Counted from the stretch's first letter, positions 1-6,576 are shown. The stretch is 7,144 bases of DNA from an uncultured Actinomyces sp. (GCA_938030835.1 CALHID010000172.1:1-7144), one strand, 5' to 3'. Numbers and translations: made by a program. The notes: generated by a model from the letters alone, not told the origin.

Positions 1-933
1 AAACCCAGCCATGGCCACAGCATGATCGTTTTGCGCCAAAATCAGCCCACGTGTCGCAGCGATCTTCAAGAGCTCGTCATAGATTCCCGGATAGGTGCGC
101 ACGCGCTCAATCTCATCATGCGTCTGCGTCGAGAACTCATCGATCGCCACAAGCTGCTTATGCAGGTGATCAAAAGACGCACCCGCGGGCTTGAGCCAGT
201 TCTGGAAAGCCACAACATACTTCACAGCCGGATCCAAGTCGTACAGGTCCCGCATCGCCCGCACAGTCATCGACATGTACTGGAAGTGTTCCTCGGGGGT
301 CAATGTCCCAGCCGAAGCCAATTGGGACGTATCCTTCGCCCCATCAACATAGTGCCGTCGGCCAACGATTAGATCATGCCCGCCCGAAAAGAAACCATTC
401 GCTTGGCTGAGTTTCTCAGAATCCGAAAGGGCAGCGAACTCTTCTTCGCTCCCGCCCGAGGCCATAAAGCGTGCGCGCACCACGTGCATGACGTGGTCAT
501 ACCCCTGCGGCGAAGCCAGGTACTCCGCCATCCTGCGCCTCTCGGCCTCGGAAGGAACATGGCCGTGATTGAGGTGCCAGTAGTTATACGAAACGATCTC
601 AAAAAGGTTAGGAATCCGCCGAAATTCCGCCACCGTATCCCCAAGTTCCTCAGCGCCGAGGCCGTGGAGAGTTTCCCATTCCCCTGCATGGGTGTGGATC
701 ACGCGGGCTTTCTCAGGCGGAGTCTCGAGATAGCGCGCCGAGCAGAAGGCGCAATGATGCCCATCAGCATCATGATCAATCAGGGGTGGCGTGGAACCGG
801 GACGAGTCAGGGGACGATGAGCTCGACCGGGAACTGTCCACACTTCAGTTCCGGTCAGAAGATTTCGCTGTTTCACCGTGCCGTCGGCTAGACGGAGGAT
901 TGCCTCATCGCTTCCCGTGGGTAGTACAGCCAT
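1..933 (-). CDS. DUF4921-type GalT/HIT-like protein, partial (3' end outside the window)
   Basis: The frame is open for 311 codons from the ATG at 933 to the left edge, so the C-terminus is missing. Visible motifs are a likely zinc-binding CAFC (residues 61-64), an NLFEIVSYNYWHLNHG block (109-124) and NWLKPAGASFDHLHKQ (245-260). HLHKQ fits the HxHxQ active-site pattern of galactose-1-phosphate uridylyltransferases, where the second His (here H258) carries the nucleotidyl group. From memory this combination is the actinobacterial DUF4921 family. A nucleotidyl transferase or hydrolase role on a sugar phosphate or nucleotide is inference, and the substrate is unknown. An in-frame TAA lies shortly upstream, so 933 is the first possible ATG. 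It has no strong Shine-Dalgarno (SD) sequence; GTAGAAG is the nearest purine run. It lies 50 bases downstream of the ACT-domain gene on the same strand and may be cotranscribed with it. Confidence 0.85.
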   Translation of the reverse strand, partial: MAVLPTGSDEAILRLADGTVKQRNLLTGTEVWTVPGRAHRPLTRPGSTPPLIDHDADGHHCAFCSARYLETPPEKARVIHTHAGEWETLHGLGAEELGDTVAEFRRIPNLFEIVSYNYWHLNHGHVPSEAERRRMAEYLASPQGYDHVMHVVRARFMASGGSEEEFAALSDSEKLSQANGFFSGGHDLIVGRRHYVDGAKDTSQLASAGTLTPEEHFQYMSMTVRAMRDLYDLDPAVKYVVAFQNWLKPAGASFDHLHKQLVAIDEFSTQTHDEIERVRTYPGIYDELLKIAATRGLILAQNDHAVAMAGF

Positions 934-983
934 GCTTCTACTTTATTCCGAACGCCTCTCCGCGTCTGATGAACAGGAAAATT

Positions 984-1397
984 TCAGGCGGGCAGCCAGC
1001 CCTTTGCGCGCCTTCCCAGATCTTCGAGAAGAGCCGTTGCCTCTTGAGCGCGATCAGGCTGAACAAAGAGGTGATCGTGGCGGCGGCTAGCAATGAAATT
1101 CGCAGTAATTGAACGCGCAGCAAGGATCTGAGCGATCGATGCCGTAATGCCGATTGCAGCCAGCTCGGTTGAAGAACCCAGGTCAATTCGCGTGTACAGC
1201 TCATCGGGGTTGATCCCTGCTTCGCGCGCGGCGTCTTCCTCGACAACCACGGTGTAGGAATCTTCGTCGCGGATCACTGCAAAAATGTCGACATTCTGGG
1301 GGATTTCGTCAACCAAGGAAAAAACGTAAGTACCGCTGGGCGTGGGATCAAGAGAAGCAAGGACGCGATCAAGATCGGTCGAAGATGCATGTGTCAT
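984..1397 (-). CDS. ACT domain-containing protein
   Basis: A 137-residue soluble protein. After a short N-terminal segment, residues 22-55 (TYVFSLVDEIP, then IFAVIRDED and TVVVEEDAA) resemble the first half of small tandem-ACT proteins. Residues 67-112 (YTRIDLG, AAIGITASIAQILA, and NFIASRRHDHLFV at 100-112) resemble the second half. The HDHLFV end is characteristic of the ACT_3/ACT_7-like group; related proteins usually read N-x-I-A-G before it, while this one has S104-R105-R106. ACT domains commonly bind amino acids and regulate enzymes. This protein has no catalytic domain attached, so it is probably a stand-alone sensor of unknown ligand. The length is normal for the group. The start is an ATG with only a weak SD. 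It lies downstream of the aldo/keto reductase (86-base gap) and upstream of the DUF4921 gene. Confidence 0.8.
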   Translation of the reverse strand: MTHASSTDLDRVLASLDPTPSGTYVFSLVDEIPQNVDIFAVIRDEDSYTVVVEEDAAREAGINPDELYTRIDLGSSTELAAIGITASIAQILAARSITANFIASRRHDHLFVQPDRAQEATALLEDLGRRAKGWLPA

Positions 1398-1483
1398 AGC
1401 TTCACGATAGCTCAGCGGTACCTACAAAATATGACCCTGTCTCACATCGGAAAACGATATAAGTTGCGCCTGAAGCGAAAGTC

Positions 1484-2329
1484 TTACATCCGGTCCATAA
1501 CATCGGGGTGCTTACCAGTGCGACCAGCTTCTCCGCGGTCCAGCGCGTCGATTCGAGCGATCTGATCCGCACTCAGCTCGAAGCCCGAAACATCAAGGTT
1601 TTCAGCTCGGCGCTCGTGTGACGAGGCCTTGGGGAAGACAACATCTCCCCGCTGAAGTGCCCAACGCAAAACCACCTGAGATTCGCGTGCGCCGACCTCG
1701 CGTGCAATCTCAATGATGCTTGGTTCGCTTAGGACAGTTCCTCGGGCTAGGGGAGCCCAGGCCTCGGTAATAATTCCATGCTCGGCGTTAAAACGGTGAA
1801 GCTCACGATTTGCGAAGTAGGGGTGAGATTCGATTTGGTTAACAGCTGGCATAATGCGCCCCTGCTCAAGGATGGGGGCAAGGTGATGGGCCTCGAAATT
1901 AGAGACCCCGATTGAGCGCACCAGGCCCTCATCCACAAAACTTTCCATTGCGCGCCAGGTGGGCATGATGTCGCCCCCGTAGAACATTGGAAGCGGCCAG
2001 TGGATCAAGAACAGGTCCAAGTAGTCCAGCTGCAAGTCCTCTAATGAGCGCTGAAGACTCTCGCGGGCAACATCAGGCTCATGATTAGGGTTATTGAGCT
2101 TAGAAGTGACGAAGATCTCCTCGCGTGCGATAGGAGCGTCGGCCAGTGCGCGGCCAACCTCGGCCTCGTTCCCATACATCTGCGCCGTATCGATATGCCG
2201 GTATCCCAACTCGAGCGCATCGCTAACACCGTCATATGCGTCTTGACCGGTCAGTTTGTAGGTCCCAAAGCCAAATTGAGGAATAGAAGCGCCCGAATTT
2301 AGAGGGAGGAGTGCAATTGACTGACCCAT
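1484..2329 (-). CDS. Aldo/keto reductase, 2,5-diketo-D-gluconate reductase type
   Basis: A 281-residue cytosolic NAD(P)H-dependent oxidoreductase that should reduce aldehydes or ketones on a TIM-barrel scaffold. Full family length is present. The catalytic tetrad is visible: D47 and Y52 in YRHIDTAQMYGNE, K77 in VTSKLN, and H110 in LIHWP. Nicotinamide contacts are S143-N144 in GVSNF and Q165 in NQIESHPY. The cofactor loop FPKASSHERRAEN (232-244) keeps K234, R240 and N244. The residue after K234 is Ala, where many NADPH-dependent members have Ser or Thr. The substrate cannot be told from sequence; methylglyoxal and other reactive aldehydes are common for relatives. The ATG at 2329 has GGAG (2336-2339) six bases upstream. 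The gene diverges from a TetR-type regulator, which probably controls it. Confidence 0.93.
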   Translation of the reverse strand: MGQSIALLPLNSGASIPQFGFGTYKLTGQDAYDGVSDALELGYRHIDTAQMYGNEAEVGRALADAPIAREEIFVTSKLNNPNHEPDVARESLQRSLEDLQLDYLDLFLIHWPLPMFYGGDIMPTWRAMESFVDEGLVRSIGVSNFEAHHLAPILEQGRIMPAVNQIESHPYFANRELHRFNAEHGIITEAWAPLARGTVLSEPSIIEIAREVGARESQVVLRWALQRGDVVFPKASSHERRAENLDVSGFELSADQIARIDALDRGEAGRTGKHPDVMDRM

Positions 2330-2528
2330 AGAAAACTCCGATACAAAAACGTATAAAAAGGCAAAAAATTATGCTCTGAAACACATGATATGCCCCCGTC
2401 GGGGCGCAGCGACTTTCGCATCTGCAAATTCGGGTCTTAAAGCGTGAAAATCCCTTATTTTCCGCGTGTGGCAGCGGGACAATCTCGTTAGACTTTTCGA
2501 GGTAGTTAGATATACCGCGGAGGTGACT
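2330..2528. promoter_or_regulatory. Divergent promoter/operator region between reductase and TetR genes
   Basis: This 199-base spacer holds the promoters of both divergent genes. The reductase side (2340-2375) is very A/T-rich and contains the inverted repeat ATAC-N6-GTAT (2341-2354). A second perfect palindrome, CCCCGTCGGGG, lies at 2394-2404. Near the TetR gene, GTTAGA occurs twice 18 bases apart (2487-2492 and 2505-2510), and CTCG/CGAG form a small inverted repeat around 2484-2501. Any of these could be the regulator's operator; the sequence alone does not decide which. I did not find a convincing -35/-10 pair for either gene. That a TetR-type protein binds here is inferred from gene order. 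Confidence 0.45.
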
Positions 2529-3263
2529 GTGGTTAAGAAGCGTGCAGAAGGCGAAAGCAGAGCGCGAGCGAATACGCGTTCACGCCTGGTTGACGCCGCC
2601 ATTGAAATTCTGGTGGAGCGAGGTTTCGCAGGGACCAAGATCGACGAGGTCGTGGCTCGCGCCGGATTCACCCGTGGTGCCTTCTATTCGAATTATTCGA
2701 ATATGGATGAGCTACTGGAAGATGCATTTATTGCATACTCAACACGGCTATTAACAGAAATGACGCAGGCCTTTGACTCAATTGAAGGGCCGCTCACTCT
2801 AGAACGCATTGTTGATACCCTCGACAGCCTTTCGGCGCAGGGGCGTACAGCGTATATCCTCCTCATGGAATATCGCCTGTACCAAATGCGTCACCCCGAT
2901 GCCGATGGAATTCCTGGAAATCAGCGCAATCAGCTTGCTGATTTCGTGACCCAGATGCTTGAATCCGCTTTGGATCGCATGGGACGTCGCGCACTGTTGC
3001 CCACCAACATCATGGGAGAGATCCTCTCGATCTTCTACCTTGAGGCTTTGGGCAGTGTGAATGACTCTGCCGAAGCCAATCAGATGCCCATCCGAAAGAT
3101 CATCGACGTGATCGTCTTTGGATTCTCGGTCCCCAAGGACAGCGCAGAACCAGTCACTGAGGGACTTGAGGGTGCCGACCGTGAGCAGTTCCTTGCCGAG
3201 GCCGTGGATCCTTCGCGCGAAAAGTTGATCCCCTTGGTTCGTCAGGTACTTGCGAATAGCTGA
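2529..3263 (+). CDS. TetR/AcrR-family transcriptional regulator
   Basis: A 244-residue one-component repressor. The N-terminal DNA-binding domain covers residues 16-63: TRSRLVDAAIEILVERGFAG forms the first helices, and TKIDEVVARAGFTRGAFYSNY the helix-turn-helix and the following Tyr-rich helix start, a near-textbook TetR signature. The ligand-binding C-terminal half is not recognisable by motif, as is normal for the family. The protein is somewhat longer than a typical 190-220 residues because of a charged tail after about residue 205. The frame is open back to an ATG at 2466, but I prefer GTG 2529: it has a very strong GGAGGTGA (2519-2526) just before it, and the 21 extra residues fit no TetR N-terminus. 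It probably represses the divergent aldo/keto reductase gene and itself in response to a small molecule. Confidence 0.9.
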   Translation: MVKKRAEGESRARANTRSRLVDAAIEILVERGFAGTKIDEVVARAGFTRGAFYSNYSNMDELLEDAFIAYSTRLLTEMTQAFDSIEGPLTLERIVDTLDSLSAQGRTAYILLMEYRLYQMRHPDADGIPGNQRNQLADFVTQMLESALDRMGRRALLPTNIMGEILSIFYLEALGSVNDSAEANQMPIRKIIDVIVFGFSVPKDSAEPVTEGLEGADREQFLAEAVDPSREKLIPLVRQVLANS

Positions 3264-3297
3264 GGCAGTGGCTCGAAAATAGCTAAGGTAATACGTG

Positions 3298-3331
3298 TTG
3301 AGGGGGTACGCCGTGGTGCGTACCCCCTCAA
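3298..3331. terminator. Strong hairpin between convergent genes, likely bidirectional terminator
   Basis: Two perfectly complementary 14-base arms, TTGAGGGGGTACGC (3298-3311) and GCGTACCCCCTCAA (3318-3331), flank a six-base loop, CGTGGT. It sits between the 3' ends of the TetR gene (ending 3263) and the minus-strand membrane-protein gene (ending 3359), so it can serve both. Neither side is followed by a clear T-run. It is therefore an atypical intrinsic terminator, or a stem that stops or protects transcripts in another way. Confidence 0.7.
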
Positions 3332-3358
3332 GCTATAACTGCCGAAGCATCAAGCGCT

Positions 3359-4153
3359 CTACTTCAGATCACTTGGCCACCACTGCAGGTTTGTGACTCG
3401 ACAAGTGAGTGCTCGACCGGGAAGGTCCGCCTCGCCGTTCCAGTCTTTCGAATCACCCGGAGTGACATCAGGGACCTTGACAGTGCTAGTTGCGGTATCG
3501 GTTGTGCCCTCAAGGCTGTAGGTGATCGTCAATGTGAGATCGGCCTTCGTCTTTGTCTTTTGAGCAAATTCAGGGCCCTTAAATTGATTGATCTTGCCAC
3601 TGACGCGAACGTGGTTGCCGTCCGTTTCGCATTTGATCGTCCCGTTTTCGGTGTGTGCGCTCACTCGAGAGTAGTCCTGAGAGGCGGTCAGCGCCGAGTA
3701 CTTATCGCCGCAGACGTTACGGACTACCTTCTCGCTGGGATCGATCATCTTGAGCTGCTTAAGAAGCTGGTCGATCTTCTCTCGAGAGCCCGTCGAATCA
3801 GCGTTCACTGAATCGCACCAAGGCTTGATCTGCTTCTCTGCGAGCTTCGTCTGTGCCTCGTCGACTTGCTTCTGGAGAGTCTGCGACTGCTGTTTTAACT
3901 GACCGGATTCATTCTCCAACGAGTGGTACCTGTTCAGTGCGACGATATTCTGCGTGAAAGTCACCAGCGCAAAGACCAATGTTGCAGCGCAGATAATCGC
4001 GGTAACCAGGAATAGGCGCTTCGATGAAGCACTCTTGGGTGCAGCTGCCTTCTGCTGTCCTGCTTGAGCCTGGCTTCCCTCTGTCGAGGCTTGGGCTTGG
4101 GCGGCGCTTGCTGCCTGTCCCTGATTCGGAATCTGGGGTCCGTTCATGCTCAC
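3359..4153 (-). CDS. Membrane-anchored protein with coiled coil and four-cysteine outer domain
   Basis: A 264-residue protein of unrecognised family. Residues 1-45 are Gln/Ala/Ser-rich, disordered and presumably cytoplasmic, ending in basic KSASSKR. One membrane helix follows at about 47-67. Residues 77-108 form a coiled coil with hydrophobic positions L79, L86, L93, V97, A100 and L104. The rest (110-264) is an outer domain with Cys113, Cys148, Cys175 and Cys251, which could form two disulfides, and a Thr/Val/Lys-rich beta-like segment at about 182-230. The basic residues before the helix predict N-in, C-out. The chosen start is GTG 4153: it overlaps the upstream stop as GTGA and has GGAGG (4161-4165) seven bases before it. 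ATG 4147 is possible but lies 13 bases from that site. The overlap implies translational coupling with the DUF2510 protein. The function is unknown; an envelope role is inference. Confidence 0.75.
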   Translation of the reverse strand: MSMNGPQIPNQGQAASAAQAQASTEGSQAQAGQQKAAAPKSASSKRLFLVTAIICAATLVFALVTFTQNIVALNRYHSLENESGQLKQQSQTLQKQVDEAQTKLAEKQIKPWCDSVNADSTGSREKIDQLLKQLKMIDPSEKVVRNVCGDKYSALTASQDYSRVSAHTENGTIKCETDGNHVRVSGKINQFKGPEFAQKTKTKADLTLTITYSLEGTTDTATSTVKVPDVTPGDSKDWNGEADLPGRALTCRVTNLQWWPSDLK

Positions 4154-4833
4154 TTGCCTGCCTCCCCAAGCTGCTTATTCAACGCATCGACTTGCTTTTG
4201 CAATTCGCTGATGGACTGACGTGCTGGTTCAAGCTCCACATTGACCGTGTTGGCTCGCGCATTATTACGTGAAGCTGCGCCAAGGAAAAGGAAGCCAAGC
4301 ACAATGAAAAGAACGCTCAAGATAACGAAGATAATGGCCCAAGTCTTGTGCTTGTCGCGAGGTTTCTTTGGAGCCCGAGGCTTCGTTGGATTTGCTGGAG
4401 CCATTGGAGAAGCGGGGATGGTTGATGCCGTCGCTGGAGCGCCCGTGTAACTGGCAGGACGCGGAGGGAATCCTCCCGTGGTCGGAGCACCTGTGTAACT
4501 TGCGGGACGCGGAGGGAATCCTGGCGTGGCAGCAGGTGCGTTCTGTGCGGATTGCTGGCTTGGATATGTGCCTGGTGTTCCTCCCTGAGCGGGCGGATAT
4601 CCACCCTGTTGCGCCTGATAGTGCGCTTGAGCAGAACCGCTATTTGCTGCAAGAGGACTTTGGGGAACAGCGCTGTACGAGGACGAAGTTGTCGTTACTG
4701 GACGCTGGGGCGCTGATGCCTGTGTGGCGCCCTGAGCTACCTGGGTGTTATTCGTCCACTGCGTCCCATCCCACCACCGTAATTGTGAGGGATTTGAGGG
4801 ATCGCTGTACCAACCCGCTTGGGGATTTGTCAT
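4150..4833 (-). CDS. DUF2510-domain membrane protein with Pro/Gln-rich linker and coiled coil
   Basis: A 227-residue protein. Residues 5-27 (AGWYSDPSNPSQLRWWDG, then TQWT) are a clear DUF2510 module, a short Trp-rich domain common at the N-termini of actinobacterial membrane proteins and of unknown function. Residues 30-150 are a low-complexity Pro/Gln/Ala/Ser/Thr linker with a tandem repeat, GFPPRPASYTGAP, at 105-117 and 121-133. A basic stretch (151-163) precedes one membrane helix (about 165-187), predicting a cytoplasmic N-terminus. The outer tail is a short coiled coil with I208, L211, V215, L218 and L222 in heptad register. The ATG at 4833 has GGAAGGA (4841-4847) seven bases upstream. 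It is the first gene of a two-gene unit and overlaps the next gene by four bases. A partnership with that protein is inferred from the overlap and the matching coiled coils. Confidence 0.82.
   Translation of the reverse strand: MTNPQAGWYSDPSNPSQLRWWDGTQWTNNTQVAQGATQASAPQRPVTTTSSSYSAVPQSPLAANSGSAQAHYQAQQGGYPPAQGGTPGTYPSQQSAQNAPAATPGFPPRPASYTGAPTTGGFPPRPASYTGAPATASTIPASPMAPANPTKPRAPKKPRDKHKTWAIIFVILSVLFIVLGFLFLGAASRNNARANTVNVELEPARQSISELQKQVDALNKQLGEAGK
4436..4531. repeat. Two tandem 48-bp units inside the DUF2510 gene
   Basis: Two adjacent 48-base units (4436-4483 and 4484-4531) match at 40 of 48 positions by eye. They encode the two 16-residue copies of GFPPRPASYTGAP plus three residues in the linker. 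The period is a multiple of three, so copy-number change would keep the frame and only alter linker length. Confidence 0.85.
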
Positions 4834-4862
4834 GGAGGGATCCTTCCGTATTTGTCCTTTTA

Positions 4863-4891
4863 TTGAACGGTAACATGCTGGACGGTATCTG
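4863..4891 (+). promoter_or_regulatory. Possible sigma-70-type promoter for the transporter operon
   Basis: TTGAAC (4863-4868) and TATCTG (4886-4891) are separated by 17 bases, a good spacing. They match the housekeeping consensus at four and three of six positions. Transcription from here would start near 4898 and leave a leader of about 95 bases before the preferred transporter start. ACGGTA occurs twice within this stretch (4867-4872 and 4882-4887), which might be a regulator site. Evidence is sequence pattern only. Confidence 0.3.
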
Positions 4892-4917
4892 TAAGAATTC
4901 TGGGTGCAATGCGATTG

Positions 4918-4965
4918 GATGCGTGGGTGTATTCACACTCCACGCCCATCTTGCGCCCCTTTTTT
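4918..4965 (+). promoter_or_regulatory. Leader hairpin plus T-run, possible attenuator or terminator
   Basis: GCGTGGGTGT (4921-4930) pairs with ACAC-T-CCACGC (4935-4945), leaving one bulged T and the loop ATTC. GAT (4918-4920) can extend the stem by pairing with ATC (4948-4950). Six Ts follow at 4960-4965, after a spacer of about nine bases. The element lies 28 bases before the preferred transporter start at 4993. If it works as a terminator, it would lower readthrough into the transporter operon unless relieved. The spacer is longer than in a standard intrinsic terminator, so this is tentative. Confidence 0.4.
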
Positions 4966-4992
4966 AGTGATTTGGCCACTACCCTTAGATCT

Positions 4993-6561
4993 ATGGCCCA
5001 ATTCCTCGCACAGAACCATCTTTTGACGATTTTCCTGGTTGTCGGACTGGGCGCTTTTCTAGGCGCGATCCGCTTTGGGCCGCTGCGTTTCGGTGCGGCC
5101 GGTGCACTGTTTGTGGGCCTACTTGTCTCGGCTTATTCACCCCAAGCCGGTCAGGGGACCGCGATTATTCAACAGATCGGCCTTGCATTCTTCGTCTACA
5201 CCGTTGGTATCGCCGCTGGTTCCACCTTCTTCTCCGACCTTCGCAAACAGACCTCACTTTTAGGATCGGCCACGATTATCTGTATTGTCGGCGCGGTCGT
5301 CGCCACGATCGGAGGGCACTTCCTGGGACTGGGCAAAGGCCTCGTAACCGGGCTCTACACCGGTGCGCTGACCGCTGCACCTGCGTTGGATGCGGCAACG
5401 CGAGTCAGTGGTGACCCCCAAGCAGCAGTGGGCTATGCCTTCGGTTACCCCATCGGTGTGATTGTCGGAATCGTTGTTGTCACCATGACGGTGACGCGAA
5501 AGTGGCTGGGGGAGAAGGACACCCCATCGCTCGCGGGCGCTGGCCTCGACGCCGTTACTGTTCGGGTGGACCGCCCGATCTTGACGCGAAAGATCACGGC
5601 CTGGCGCGAGGGGCGCGTACGTATGTCCTACCTCCAACGCGAAGGTCGCACCCGCGTTTTGATCCCCGGCGAAGAACTTCGCGCCGGTGACCTTGTCGTT
5701 CTAGTCGGTGGGACCTCCGCCATTGCCGAGGTCGTCGAGCAGTTGGGAACGCAGGTTTCCGACCACTTGGCTGATGACCGCTCCGATGTTGCCTTTGAAC
5801 GAATTGTTGTGTCGAGTCCCGATGTCGCGGGACGAGCAATTGTTGAGCTCAATCTAGCGACTCGTTTCGGTGCGACCATTACCAGAGTGCGTCGTGGTGA
5901 TCTCGACCTCTTGGCGCGCGACGATCTCAAGCTCAATCTAGGTGATCACGCGGCAGTCGTTGTGCCGCAGGAAGAACTTGATAACGTCCAGAGCTTCTTG
6001 GGTGACTCGGAGCGCCGGGTCAGCGAAGTTGATGGAATGGCTTTCGGTATCGGCATGGTTCTGGGCATGGCCTTGGGCGCGATCCCCTTCCCGATGTTTG
6101 GAGGGGCAACCTTCCAACTGGGATCTGCGGCTGGGCCGTTGATTGTCGGAATGTTGCTGGGGGCACTTCGTCGAACCGGACCTCTTGTATGGACGCTTCC
6201 CGCCTCAGCGAATATCACCATTCGCTCGGTAGGACTGATGCTCTTCCTAGCGGCTTTGGGCTTAAACGCGGGACCGGCACTTGTTGATCTTCTGCTGCGT
6301 CCAGAGGGCTGGAAGGCTGCAATACTAGCGACGATCATCGTAGCGGTGTGCTGCGCCGCTCAGGCGATTGCCGGCCGATATTTGGGATTGTCTGCGCCGC
6401 GAACCGCGGGGGCTGTTGCAGGTTTCTTGGGGCAGCCGGCGGTCCTGCAAGCGGCAGATGCACGCGTTGCTGATGAACGTATCGAGGCCGCTTACGCGAC
6501 ATTGTTCGCCTTTGCGATCATCGTCAAAATTTTCTTGGTGCCATTTATCTGGACACTGTGA
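4993..6561 (+). CDS. AspT/YbjL-family transporter with two RCK_C-like domains
   Basis: A 522-residue inner-membrane transporter of the aspartate:alanine exchanger type (AAEx). Members include aspartate:alanine antiporters and the corynebacterial succinate exporter, so an amino-acid or dicarboxylate substrate is likely but unproven. The layout is diagnostic: an N-terminal membrane half (about 10-170), two soluble RCK_C/TrkA-C-like domains (about 185-252 and 266-336), and a C-terminal membrane half (about 348-522). The halves are related: GALTAAPALDAA (124-135) corresponds to GAVAGFLGQPAVLQAA near the C-terminus. FFVYTVGIAAGSTFF (66-80) is the conserved loop seen in YbjL-like proteins. The frame is open to an ATG at 4909, but homologues begin just before the first helix, so I chose ATG 4993. 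It has no good SD. A Nudix gene follows after 15 bases. Confidence 0.88.
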   Translation: MAQFLAQNHLLTIFLVVGLGAFLGAIRFGPLRFGAAGALFVGLLVSAYSPQAGQGTAIIQQIGLAFFVYTVGIAAGSTFFSDLRKQTSLLGSATIICIVGAVVATIGGHFLGLGKGLVTGLYTGALTAAPALDAATRVSGDPQAAVGYAFGYPIGVIVGIVVVTMTVTRKWLGEKDTPSLAGAGLDAVTVRVDRPILTRKITAWREGRVRMSYLQREGRTRVLIPGEELRAGDLVVLVGGTSAIAEVVEQLGTQVSDHLADDRSDVAFERIVVSSPDVAGRAIVELNLATRFGATITRVRRGDLDLLARDDLKLNLGDHAAVVVPQEELDNVQSFLGDSERRVSEVDGMAFGIGMVLGMALGAIPFPMFGGATFQLGSAAGPLIVGMLLGALRRTGPLVWTLPASANITIRSVGLMLFLAALGLNAGPALVDLLLRPEGWKAAILATIIVAVCCAAQAIAGRYLGLSAPRTAGAVAGFLGQPAVLQAADARVADERIEAAYATLFAFAIIVKIFLVPFIWTL

Positions 6562-6576
6562 GCTAAGGAGCAATTC

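Noticed and set aside
376..891. Open frame of 171 codons on the plus strand, with another at 22-372
   Set aside because: Both lie opposite the DUF4921 gene, whose minus-strand frame carries the CAFC and HLHKQ motifs; the plus-strand products look like nothing and are Arg/His-rich.
1441..1480. Possible terminator after the reductase, around ATCG-GAAAA-CGAT
   Set aside because: The stem is only four base pairs with no T-run on the relevant strand, so it is no better than chance.
2466..2528. N-terminal extension of the TetR-type protein from ATG 2466
   Set aside because: It has no clear SD and no family resemblance; GTG 2529 follows a near-perfect GGAGGTGA site.
4436..4531. CRISPR-like repeat
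   Set aside because: The two units are directly adjacent without spacers and encode an in-frame protein repeat.
4368..4967. Open frame of 199 codons on the plus strand, opposite the DUF2510 gene
   Set aside because: The minus frame has a recognisable DUF2510 module, membrane helix and coiled coil with a good SD. The plus frame is a mirror of its low-complexity linker.
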